Source of the DNA: Bacteroides sp.
GTDB lineage: Bacteria; Bacteroidota; Bacteroidia; Bacteroidales; Bacteroidaceae
Assembly: GCA_030151885.1 (NCBI GenBank)
Contig: JASLCG010000141.1
Coordinates: forward strand, 1 to 5,630
Length of the DNA: 5,630 nucleotides
Direction: 5' to 3'
Made by a program: the position numbers and the translations under genes. The notes under the pieces are model-generated. The model had not been told where the DNA came from. It searched no databases and saw nothing but the letters and a program-made list of their open reading frames with translations. Within the stretch, counting starts at the first letter, position 1; each line of letters begins with the position of its first letter. Shown piece by piece: positions 1 through 5,595 of this stretch.

Positions 1-416
1 AAAAACCACTGTTTACCATCGTTCCCACCATAAACGGCAGCATCAATATTGGCATCAACACTACTTATTTGAATATAGGCACGGCTTAAACCTTTATCTG
101 CTGTTTTAAACAGACAGGTATTTATACTATCCTTGGCCGATTGGCTTACCTCTTCAAAATCAATAAAATTACTCATTGCTTGTACAGGACTCTCTGCCTG
201 AACTACATAAGGCATCTCCTTCAACTCTTCTCCATCTTCAAGGTAGAGTCTTAAGTTTTTAAAAGCTCTATCGGTAGCACCTACCAATTTTGAATCTATC
301 TCGATATTATAATATCCACTCTCTTGCACCTGCTGCACATCGGCTCTCCATATTCGTTGAGCTTGTACAGATATACACAATAAGAATGCAACCAGTGCTA
401 ATGCTATTTTTTTCAT
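1..416 (-). CDS. Exported DUF3999-like protein, N-terminal part (C-terminus beyond window)
   Basis: This gene is cut by the left edge of the window, and 138 codons are visible. The product starts MKKIALALVAFLLCISVQAQ: a Lys-Lys N-region, a hydrophobic core at residues 4-17 and a probable signal peptidase I site after VQA (residue 19), so the mature protein should be periplasmic or membrane-anchored. The mature part reads as beta-strands. The stretch around residues 52-70 (FKNLRLYLEDG...MPY) and the segment at 128-137 (VYGGNDGKQW) match what I remember of DUF3999 proteins, whose genes often sit beside DUF2339 genes. Here the start overlaps the stop of the DUF2339 gene as ATGA, which supports both the start choice and the family call. 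The family's biochemical role is unknown. Any C-terminal membrane anchor cannot be seen. Family assignment is by memory of motifs and context; the reading frame and signal peptide are seen directly. Confidence 0.8.
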   Translation of the reverse strand, partial: MKKIALALVAFLLCISVQAQRIWRADVQQVQESGYYNIEIDSKLVGATDRAFKNLRLYLEDGEELKEMPYVVQAESPVQAMSNFIDFEEVSQSAKDSINTCLFKTADKGLSRAYIQISSVDANIDAAVYGGNDGKQWF

Positions 417-2974
417 CCGTTTATCTCTTTATCAGTATCTATATTTTTATCGGTAACAACATCGTCGGCACTATTTGCCACCCATGTTTTAATTTTTTGT
501 TGCATAAATGAGCCTATCAGCAGAATAAGACCTAAAGCTATGAATGATATGATTCTACCCGTTTGTGACATATTCCATACATCTATGATGTAGAATTTAA
601 GAATTATCAGTCCAAAGAAAATAAGTGCTATTTTGCGGTGTACGACCAAATCTTTTCGAATGCCCCACACTAAAACAATTAATGCTATTGCTGCCCACAG
701 AATAGGGTATCCAAAGCTAATGGTACCAGAATATAACTCTACATAATTGTTGAGATTTCCACCCATCAGCAGCACCAACTGTACTAGCTCTATACTACTG
801 ATGGCTACAAACAAGACTAGTAATCCTGTTAAATAGACCATTTTTAGTGTCTTAAACGTTCTGATGTTTTGATAGATGGTATAAAACACCCCCATCAGTC
901 CAAGGAATACAAAGATGTGCCACGCATGTAAACCACGTGTAAATGTTGGTTCAAGATAGGTGTATAGCCCAAAGTTTCCAAAAACACGATAAGTCATTAA
1001 AATCAGTAGAGTTGCAACGAAGTATAGGCCATATATGCCCACTTTACTCAATCTATTTCGGAACAAATATGCACCCACACCAACGTAAACCGAAGCGTAA
1101 CATAGCAACATACTGTAACGGAACCATGGATTAATAAAGTTGTAGTAATGGAAGTAGAGCTGTTTGTTAATCTCTAACATTGGTACTACAAATATAAGCA
1201 GTGCCAAGGCCAGATTTGTAACGAGCTTAACATTTCCCCACGATAGTTTGAACCTTTTGTATGTAAGTGCTATTGCCGAATTTGGAAGATTGGGTAGCAA
1301 CCAACGATACAGTGCTAAGGCTGCAATTACCATAAGACCTGTTAAACATAATGGGTTTATAAGTACCAGCTCTTCTGTCGATACGCTATAAAATGCATCG
1401 TAATCCATATAAAGAGAGATTAAACTGAGTGCCGCCATAATAATGTGCGATACTTTTACAACAGGAATCTCTGTTTTCTTCCATAGCCATAACAGCAACA
1501 CTGCTTCAATGGCCCAGAAAATAGTGATGGTAACGCCATTCATTTGGATTGGAATTGCTAGGCTGACTAATGATAAGACAATGCCCAAGAGCAGGTAAAT
1601 GAAATTGTTGCTTATCGTTACTTTTTGCCTCTCCATACGGCTGTATGAAACACCCATAACAGCGAAGTTGAATAGTGACAATATTAAGACAGACAGCCCT
1701 TTTAGATAAGCATAATCGCCCACTAAAATTAACTGCGTAGCCAATACTGCCATTAAATTATTAGATATGAGCAGCGATATTTGATACCTAGTTAGTTTAT
1801 GGTCTTCACGCAAGTGTTTTACCACAACCAATACATAGAACTCTAGGAAAAACAGTTTTGCAAAGATTGCTTTTTCCAAAATCATGTTGGTGGACTCTTC
1901 TATAATCCACGAAGTGAAGAACAACACCGTAAAGATGTACGATAGAATAGAGATAACCTTCCAGTGTTTGCGGAATGAAAGTACCAACATGCCCGTATTT
2001 AATATTAAAATATAACTAAATAGTACGATGTAGTTATTATCTCCTGTACTTACCAATATAGGGGCTATAAAACCACCTATTAAGGAGAATATAGCTAGTT
2101 CCTGACGGTCGTAAAGCAACGATAAGAAGACCGAAAAGATGGTTATCATGACTAAAAGAACAAAAGCTATATTTTGCGAAAAGATGGCATACTCTCGGAA
2201 GCCTAAGGTTATGGTTACGTAGAAAATAGCCAAACCACCCCCGACAAGAATAGACGAAAACACATTAAACTCGTCCTTCAATTTATGGCCAACACCTATA
2301 ATTAAAGCCCCTGCCAATAGCCCTATTCCAACACGTCCTACCTCATTAATCCAATCTTGATCTATGGCATACTTCACAAATAGCCCCACTCCTAGCACCA
2401 ATGTTATAATACCAATCTTGGCCAATAAATTTCCTCCAAATAGCCTATTAAGTAACCTGCTGATGTTTTCGAACAGCTCTTTAATTCCACTACCCTGTTT
2501 AGGAGGAAGGGTTGGCTTAGCGTATGCAGCCTCTTTCTGAGGGGTTGATTCGGGTTGTTTTAGCTCTGCCGATGTTTTACCACTACTAAGCTGATTTGCT
2601 ACACCACCTATTGGAAGATTTACACCGTCTGCCAAAGCAGGTTTAACAGTGGTAGGTATAGCTGGGGGCATATCAAATTGCTCTTCTGCGGGGTACTCTT
2701 GCGAAGTTGTTGCAGTAGCTTCATCAGTAGCTATTGATGCAGAAAGCTGATTGGTAGATATCTCTTTAACTGCCTCACCAACACGACTCTGAACTCCATC
2801 ATGAGTTTTAAGTTTTGCATCAATCTTGCTTAACTCTCTTAGAACTTGATCTAATTTATAGTCGGTATGCCTTTGCCTTTGCTTCATTTTACCTATAAAA
2901 ATGAGCGTTATAATAGGCACAATAACAACTATTAAAAAGGCTATGATAAAAATTATAAAAATATCTTCGTACAT
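413..2974 (-). CDS. DUF2339 family large polytopic membrane protein
   Basis: This gene encodes 853 residues, a usual size for DUF2339 (COG5373), a family of inner-membrane proteins of unknown function. Domains in order: an N-terminal membrane helix (about residues 5-28); a charged, probably coiled-coil stretch (30-60); a low-complexity Ala/Pro/Thr/Gln linker (about 61-160); an amphipathic segment at 164-180; then a long run of about twenty or more hydrophobic helices; and a hydrophilic acidic tail from about 824. Three conserved-looking blocks support the family: the first core helix (about 181-205, AKIGIITLVLGVGLFVKYAI), a segment near 292-320 with GGFIAPILVSTGDNN, and the C-terminal block at 788-823 with LKFYIIDVW and GRIISFIALG. 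The predicted start gives the expected single helix before the linker. The stop overlaps the next start by 4 nt (ATGA), implying coupled translation with the DUF3999-like protein. No catalytic motif is evident; envelope maintenance or transport would be a guess. Confidence 0.9.
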   Translation of the reverse strand: MYEDIFIIFIIAFLIVVIVPIITLIFIGKMKQRQRHTDYKLDQVLRELSKIDAKLKTHDGVQSRVGEAVKEISTNQLSASIATDEATATTSQEYPAEEQFDMPPAIPTTVKPALADGVNLPIGGVANQLSSGKTSAELKQPESTPQKEAAYAKPTLPPKQGSGIKELFENISRLLNRLFGGNLLAKIGIITLVLGVGLFVKYAIDQDWINEVGRVGIGLLAGALIIGVGHKLKDEFNVFSSILVGGGLAIFYVTITLGFREYAIFSQNIAFVLLVMITIFSVFLSLLYDRQELAIFSLIGGFIAPILVSTGDNNYIVLFSYILILNTGMLVLSFRKHWKVISILSYIFTVLFFTSWIIEESTNMILEKAIFAKLFFLEFYVLVVVKHLREDHKLTRYQISLLISNNLMAVLATQLILVGDYAYLKGLSVLILSLFNFAVMGVSYSRMERQKVTISNNFIYLLLGIVLSLVSLAIPIQMNGVTITIFWAIEAVLLLWLWKKTEIPVVKVSHIIMAALSLISLYMDYDAFYSVSTEELVLINPLCLTGLMVIAALALYRWLLPNLPNSAIALTYKRFKLSWGNVKLVTNLALALLIFVVPMLEINKQLYFHYYNFINPWFRYSMLLCYASVYVGVGAYLFRNRLSKVGIYGLYFVATLLILMTYRVFGNFGLYTYLEPTFTRGLHAWHIFVFLGLMGVFYTIYQNIRTFKTLKMVYLTGLLVLFVAISSIELVQLVLLMGGNLNNYVELYSGTISFGYPILWAAIALIVLVWGIRKDLVVHRKIALIFFGLIILKFYIIDVWNMSQTGRIISFIALGLILLIGSFMQQKIKTWVANSADDVVTDKNIDTDKEING

Positions 2975-3112
2975 ATTTTTGATACGGTTTAGAAGGGTTA
3001 CTTCAATTATCTATTTAATAAATGTAGTCCAAAAATTCAAATAAATGGACATTATTAGATCTTTTTTGTTACTCCCCATCTATAGACTATCTATAAGAGG
3101 GTTACGATGAGA

Positions 3113-3168
3113 TAAAAAAGGCACAGCTTTAATAAATGGGGGTATTTATTAAAGCTGTGCCTTTTTTA
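3113..3168 (-). terminator. Strong intrinsic terminator of the lipid kinase gene
   Basis: A perfect inverted repeat has 25-bp arms (3113-3137 and 3144-3168) and a 6-nt GGGGGT loop. The central GC-rich part of the stem is GGCACAGC/GCTGTGCC, and six A and six T residues flank it on the two sides. It starts 31 bp past the stop of the minus-strand lipid kinase gene and, read on that strand, ends in a run of six T. The sequence is symmetrical enough to work in both directions, but no plus-strand gene reads into it from the left. It separates the kinase transcript from the DUF2339 gene that starts 139 bp further on. Confidence 0.93.
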
Positions 3169-3198
3169 ATTCCTTGACAATATAGATCAAAATAGTCC

Positions 3199-4092
3199 TT
3201 AAATGGTGTGATTCTTAGGTGTAAACACCTTTAAACCAGCTCGTACTATTTCAATATCTAACTCTTTAGGTGCCATAACAGGTTCGCCATCAAAGTGCAT
3301 CGCACCTTCGGCATTTCTTACTAAAGTAACCTTGTTGCAACGTAGCGTATGCACCTTACGATTTTTATCTATTTTACGGGCAAATAGCTGATAGGCCAAG
3401 CCCATAGAGTCAAAAAAGTTTATAGGTTCTATTAATGTTATATCTAGTTTACCATCTTGTGCCGAGGCGTGTGGTGCAATGTATGCATCGTTACCATACT
3501 GAGCCGCATTACCACAAGCTATAACAAACGCCTTATTGGTAAGTACCTCTCCTGTATCTGTTTTTAAAGTATATGTTTCTGGTTTGTATTTAAAGTTTTC
3601 TTTAAGAGCAATGCTACAATAAGTCATCAAACCACGTTTACCAGCATGTGCAAACTCCCAACTAACTAAAGCATCAAAACCTACACCACAAGAGCAAAAG
3701 AAGAGTTGCTTACCATTAATTATACCGTAATCCATCTGCTGGATTCCACCATTTAAAAATAGCTCAATAGCTTTCAATCTACTCATTGGTACGCCTAAAT
3801 GACGTGCTAATCCGTTACCCGATCCACAAGGAATAATTCCTAATGCAGTGTTTGTATGCACTAAGGCAGATGCAACTTCATTCACAGTACCATCTCCACC
3901 CACGGCAACAACTACATCTACCCCCTGCTGCGCCTTTTCGGTAGCAATTTCTGTAGCATGACCGGCATATCTTGTATTAACAATCTCAAACTCCCAGTCG
4001 GAGTCTTTAAGAATGGTGTGAATTAACCCAGGAATCTCTTTCTTCTTTTTGGTTCCTGATATTGGGTTAATAATGAACGTTATTTTTCTCAT
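3199..4092 (-). CDS. YegS/DgkB-type lipid kinase (diacylglycerol kinase catalytic domain)
   Basis: This is a complete 297-residue member of the diacylglycerol kinase catalytic family (YegS/Rv2252/BmrU group), the usual length. These enzymes transfer the gamma-phosphate of ATP to a lipid alcohol at the inner face of the membrane. Motifs in order: NPISG (9-13), the nucleotide-binding GGDGT (65-69) followed by VNEVA, PCGSGNGLAR (88-97), GVGFDA (136-141), GNAAQYG (194-200), DGKLD (213-217) and HFDGEP (266-271). By family analogy, Asp213 and Glu270 match acidic residues needed for catalysis in DgkB. There is no signal peptide or membrane helix, as expected for a peripheral enzyme. The NPxSG motif close to the N-terminus fits the ATG at 4092, and a TATCTTTG promoter element lies about 40 bp upstream. 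It is followed by its own terminator, so it is probably monocistronic. The substrate cannot be read from the sequence: diacylglycerol, undecaprenol or a sphingoid base are all possible in Bacteroidota. Confidence 0.93.
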   Translation of the reverse strand: MRKITFIINPISGTKKKKEIPGLIHTILKDSDWEFEIVNTRYAGHATEIATEKAQQGVDVVVAVGGDGTVNEVASALVHTNTALGIIPCGSGNGLARHLGVPMSRLKAIELFLNGGIQQMDYGIINGKQLFFCSCGVGFDALVSWEFAHAGKRGLMTYCSIALKENFKYKPETYTLKTDTGEVLTNKAFVIACGNAAQYGNDAYIAPHASAQDGKLDITLIEPINFFDSMGLAYQLFARKIDKNRKVHTLRCNKVTLVRNAEGAMHFDGEPVMAPKELDIEIVRAGLKVFTPKNHTI

Positions 4093-4132
4093 AATTGTGG
4101 TTCGTAATTCTCTTACTTCTTAACTTATTTTG

Positions 4133-4140
4133 CAAAGATA
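4133..4140 (-). promoter_or_regulatory. Bacteroidota-type -7 promoter element for the lipid kinase gene
   Basis: The minus strand reads TATCTTTG, an exact match to the TAnnTTTG element recognised by the Bacteroidota primary sigma factor. It lies 41-48 bp upstream of the kinase start and would give a leader of roughly 35-40 nt. I see no good TTTG -33 element at the usual distance: the nearest TTTG (minus strand, 4153-4156) is only 12 bp upstream of the -7 box, which is too close. The call therefore rests on the -7 box and its position. Confidence 0.55.
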
Positions 4141-4220
4141 GAGTCAATTTTCCAAAAATTAAGGATTTACATTAGAAATGTTAAGTAATAAGTAAGGTGA
4201 TTCATAAAATAAACAATACC

Positions 4221-4244
4221 TTAGGGCTACAAACCTATCCCTAA
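4221..4244. repeat. Inverted repeat TTAGGG-N12-CCCTAA in the divergent intergenic region
   Basis: TTAGGG (4221-4226) and CCCTAA (4239-4244) are perfect 6-bp arms separated by 12 bp, lying between the divergent lipid kinase and 68-residue protein genes. It has no T-run, so it is not a terminator. Arm length and spacing would suit a dimeric repressor site, but it could also be chance in a 233-bp AT-rich region. Confidence 0.3.
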
Positions 4245-4279
4245 CAACCTTAAATCAAAACATTTAACAACCAGTTAAG

Positions 4280-4303
4280 TAGCCTTTCTGGTTCTAAAGG
4301 CTA
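4280..4303. repeat. Inverted repeat TAGCCTTT-N8-AAAGGCTA upstream of the small plus-strand gene
   Basis: Perfect 8-bp arms (4280-4287 and 4296-4303) enclose an 8-nt loop, CTGGTTCT. The repeat ends 22 bp before the ATG at 4326. There is no following T-run, which argues against a terminator. It is placed where either an operator or a leader-RNA hairpin affecting the 68-codon gene could act. No canonical TAnnTTTG promoter for that gene is visible, so its relation to a promoter is unresolved. Confidence 0.4.
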
Positions 4304-4325
4304 TGTAAATAAACTACCTTTTGTT

Positions 4326-4532
4326 ATGTGGAAATACTATGTAAACAAAGAAGCTCAATCTTCGGGCGAACATGAAGTACATCGAGAAGATTGTACTCAC
4401 CTACCCATCAGCAGAAACCAGCATTTTTTAGGTTATTACATTGATTGCTACGATGCCCTACGTAAAGCACGAGAAAAATACACCGAAGTAGATGGTTGCT
4501 TTTACTGCTGTCCCGCGTGCCACACAAGGTAA
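4326..4532 (+). CDS. Small Cys/His-rich cytosolic protein of unknown function
   Basis: This gene encodes 68 residues with no signal peptide or membrane helix. The Cys/His layout is striking: H16, H19, C23, H25, C41, then C58, C61, C62, C65 and H66 next to the C-terminus. The motifs EHEVH-x3-C near the N-terminus and GCFYCCPACH at the end look like a conserved small hypothetical family, starting with YYVNK, that I recall from many Gram-negative genomes; it has no function I know. The residue pattern suggests binding of a metal such as zinc. C62-P-A-C65-H66 formally matches a haem c CXXCH motif, but without an export signal covalent haem is unlikely. The start is supported because the family-like MxxYYVN opening follows directly. 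It is the only plus-strand gene, divergent from the lipid kinase and convergent with the next gene, so it is its own transcription unit. It is followed by a hairpin terminator. Confidence 0.85.
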   Translation: MWKYYVNKEAQSSGEHEVHREDCTHLPISRNQHFLGYYIDCYDALRKAREKYTEVDGCFYCCPACHTR

Positions 4533-4549
4533 ATGACAGTTCTAAAAAG

Positions 4550-4595
4550 AAAGTCTGCCCCATAAGTGTTTCCATTTATAGGGTAGATTTTTTTT
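4550..4595 (+). terminator. Intrinsic terminator of the 68-codon gene
   Basis: The arms at 4550-4565 and 4576-4591 pair over 16 positions, with one C-A mismatch (4561/4580), and are followed by a run of eight T (4588-4595), part of which pairs in the stem base. Two pairs (4553/4588 and 4557/4584) are G-T. They become stable G-U pairs in the plus-strand transcript but A-C mismatches in the minus-strand transcript, so the structure favours plus-strand termination. It starts 18 bp past the stop of the small gene. The T-run overlaps the stop codon of the convergent membrane protein gene. Confidence 0.75.
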
Positions 4596-4992
4596 ATGAT
4601 GTAATGGAGGTATCGGAATCGATGCGCTCTTTCTTATCGCTATTTGAAAAATTACTCTCATAATACCACCCCTTTAATAATAAACAAAATACGAATGAAT
4701 AAATTAGTCGATGGATGGAGTAGGTTTCAAACTGGCTAAAATAGTCGATTAACGTTACACTGAAGAGGGCAAAATTAAACACCATAAGCAACAATATAAG
4801 TGCATTAACAGGAGTTATAGCCCTTACTTTGTCTATCAGCCCAAAAAAGAATAGAGGAATAGATGACATGATAACTCCTATTGCTACATGTTTTACAAAA
4901 TTGTCTTCTGGCACCAATATAGAAAGTAACAGTGCCCCTATGTATAAAAAAACACCAGGAATGAGGAGCATAGGTCTCATTTTTAGATTCAT
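4594..4992 (-). CDS. Small four-helix membrane protein, unknown function (paralogue A)
   Basis: I do not recognise this 132-residue protein. It has four hydrophobic segments at about residues 8-27, 34-52, 62-84 and 94-110, a short basic N-terminus (MNLKMR), and a hydrophilic, Ser/Asp/Lys-rich tail from about 112, so it should be an integral inner-membrane protein. The loop before helix 3 reads KVRAITPVN (55-63). The same pattern, KVRGVTSIN, is found at nearly the same position in the next gene to the right, which has the same helix plan and a proline just after helix 1 (P28 here, P26 there). This suggests the two arose by duplication. There is no catalytic motif. The gene lies 225 bp downstream of its partner, with a 22-bp-spaced repeat block between them. 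A second ATG (Met5, 12 bp inside) is a possible alternative start. No clear ribosome-binding or TAnnTTTG signal is visible upstream. Confidence 0.75.
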   Translation of the reverse strand: MNLKMRPMLLIPGVFLYIGALLLSILVPEDNFVKHVAIGVIMSSIPLFFFGLIDKVRAITPVNALILLLMVFNFALFSVTLIDYFSQFETYSIHRLIYSFVFCLLLKGWYYESNFSNSDKKERIDSDTSITS

Positions 4993-4994
4993 TG

Positions 4995-5132
4995 TTATTT
5001 CAATTTAGGAAGTTTACTGATGTGTTTAACCTCATCTATAATGAGTGAATTGTTCATTGCCGAGAAGCCTCGCATTAGTTGCCGATAAGACTCTGTCTTG
5101 TTGCCGACAAGCTTAAGGTATATCGGCAACAT
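4995..5132 (-). CDS. Possible 45-codon open frame upstream of paralogue A (doubtful)
   Basis: An ATG at 5132 opens a 45-codon frame whose TAA ends only 2 nt before the ATG at 4992, a spacing that would suit coupled translation or a leader peptide. The product is basic and has no helix-turn-helix or membrane motif I can name. Against it being a gene: most of the frame is made of a 22-bp repeat unit. Because 22 is not a multiple of three, the repeated TCGGCAA falls in three different frames (V-G-N, Y-R-Q and S-A-M). That is what repeated noncoding DNA would give, not a conserved peptide. It is listed so that the close spacing is not lost. Confidence 0.18.
   Translation of the reverse strand: MLPIYLKLVGNKTESYRQLMRGFSAMNNSLIIDEVKHISKLPKLK
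5057..5129. repeat. 22-bp-spaced repeat block: three TTGCCGAnAAG and one inverted TCGGCAA
   Basis: TTGCCGA occurs at 5057-5063, 5079-5085 and 5101-5107. In each copy it is followed by one variable base (G, T, C) and AAG, so TTGCCGAnAAG is shared by all three. The first two copies also share CTC three bases later. The inverse, TCGGCAA, lies at 5123-5129, so four elements start at exact 22-bp intervals. Twenty-two base pairs is close to two turns of B-DNA, which places the elements on the same face of the helix. The block lies between the two small membrane protein genes. It may be a multi-site operator, a remnant of a tandem repeat, or part of a structured leader RNA. Confidence 0.7.
5078..5130. 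repeat. 10-bp perfect inverted repeat enclosing the third repeat unit
   Basis: GTTGCCGATA (5078-5087) and TATCGGCAAC (5121-5130) are perfect complements with 33 nt between them. Within the loop lie a small hairpin (AGAC-TCT-GTCT, 5088-5098) and an overlapping alternative (CTTG at 5097-5100 with CAAG at 5108-5111). Just outside, CGAG-AAGC-CTCG (5061-5072) forms another. A minus-strand transcript running into paralogue A would carry this fold about 86 nt before the start codon. Neither strand has a T-run after the stem, so it is not an intrinsic terminator. Confidence 0.55.
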
Positions 5133-5217
5133 AAAGATTACTTCATATAGTTAAGTTATAGAGGTGTTGTAAGTGTGTTTTTCAGTAACTTCTAAGTTAT
5201 ATATCGTATTATTTAAT

Positions 5218-5595
5218 TTAAGGGTTGTTCTTTAAACGTCTGAATTTTTCCATTGTCAGAAAAACCAACATTCCTACTGCCCCTAGTATATTTAAAGACA
5301 GCGAAAAAGTTCCACTTGTGGACTCTATTAATTCATTTATTTTATTGATTAATAAGTAAATATTTACTGATAACAATACTATGAAAAGAGTTTGTATACT
5401 ATTAATAGAGGTTACTCCACGAACCTTCGACACAAGTTTTCCAACAATGCCCCATAGTAATATCACAGCTGCAAAAAAGATTAATGCAACACTTAATATA
5501 AATAGGTACTTACTAACAGGATAGTAAACTGCAAATAGCAATGCTAAAAAATAGGCCCCAGAGGCTATACCTACGGATATAAAAACTTTTCTCAT
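5218..5595 (-). CDS. Small four-helix membrane protein, unknown function (paralogue B)
   Basis: I do not recognise this 125-residue protein. It has four hydrophobic segments (about 4-26, 31-52, 64-85 and 97-115), a basic start (MRK) and a short basic end (EKFRRLKNNP), so by the positive-inside rule both ends probably face the cytoplasm. The loop before helix 3 has KVRGVTSIN (57-65), matching KVRAITPVN in the neighbouring gene to the left; proline placement and helix spacing also agree. Outside that motif the two sequences have diverged strongly, and this copy lacks the long acidic tail of its neighbour. No conserved catalytic or binding residues stand out. Only 35 bp upstream of the start are inside the window, and they show no recognisable promoter. 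I see no terminator after its stop, so transcription may continue through the repeat block into paralogue A. Confidence 0.75.
   Translation of the reverse strand: MRKVFISVGIASGAYFLALLFAVYYPVSKYLFILSVALIFFAAVILLWGIVGKLVSKVRGVTSINSIQTLFIVLLSVNIYLLINKINELIESTSGTFSLSLNILGAVGMLVFLTMEKFRRLKNNP

Noticed and set aside
290..511. Plus-strand 73-codon frame across the junction of the DUF2339 and DUF3999-like genes
   Set aside because: It is antisense to two real genes that overlap there; its hydrophobic stretch mirrors opposite-strand codons.
943..1391. Plus-strand open frames inside the DUF2339 gene
   Set aside because: They lie opposite a well-supported coding sequence and encode no recognisable protein.
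3030..3045. Possible -7 promoter elements for the DUF2339 gene on the minus strand (TTTATTTG, AATTTTTG)
   Set aside because: Each has one mismatch to TAnnTTTG at a key position and no TTTG at the -33 distance. In such AT-rich DNA this is not convincing.
4315..4323. TACCTTTTG just before the ATG of the 68-codon gene as a promoter
   Set aside because: It has one extra base compared with TAnnTTTG and would start transcription at or inside the start codon.
4515..4529. CXXCH haem c attachment motif (C62-P-A-C65-H66) in the 68-residue protein
   Set aside because: There is no signal peptide, the motif sits in a denser Cys cluster, and the family is better explained by cytosolic metal binding.
5057..5129. 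Repeat block as a CRISPR array
   Set aside because: The period is only 22 bp with an 11-bp conserved part, no real spacers exist, one copy is inverted, and no cas gene is nearby.
5078..5130. Inverted repeat as an integron attC site or an intrinsic terminator
   Set aside because: The arms do not carry the attC RYYYAAC/GTTRRRY core boxes in the right orientation, and no T-run follows the stem on either strand.
5153..5201. AAGTTATA direct repeat (5153-5160, 5194-5201) plus the TAACTT-CT-AAGTTA palindrome
   Set aside because: Very AT-rich 8-mers recur easily by chance here, and nothing links them to a promoter or terminator.
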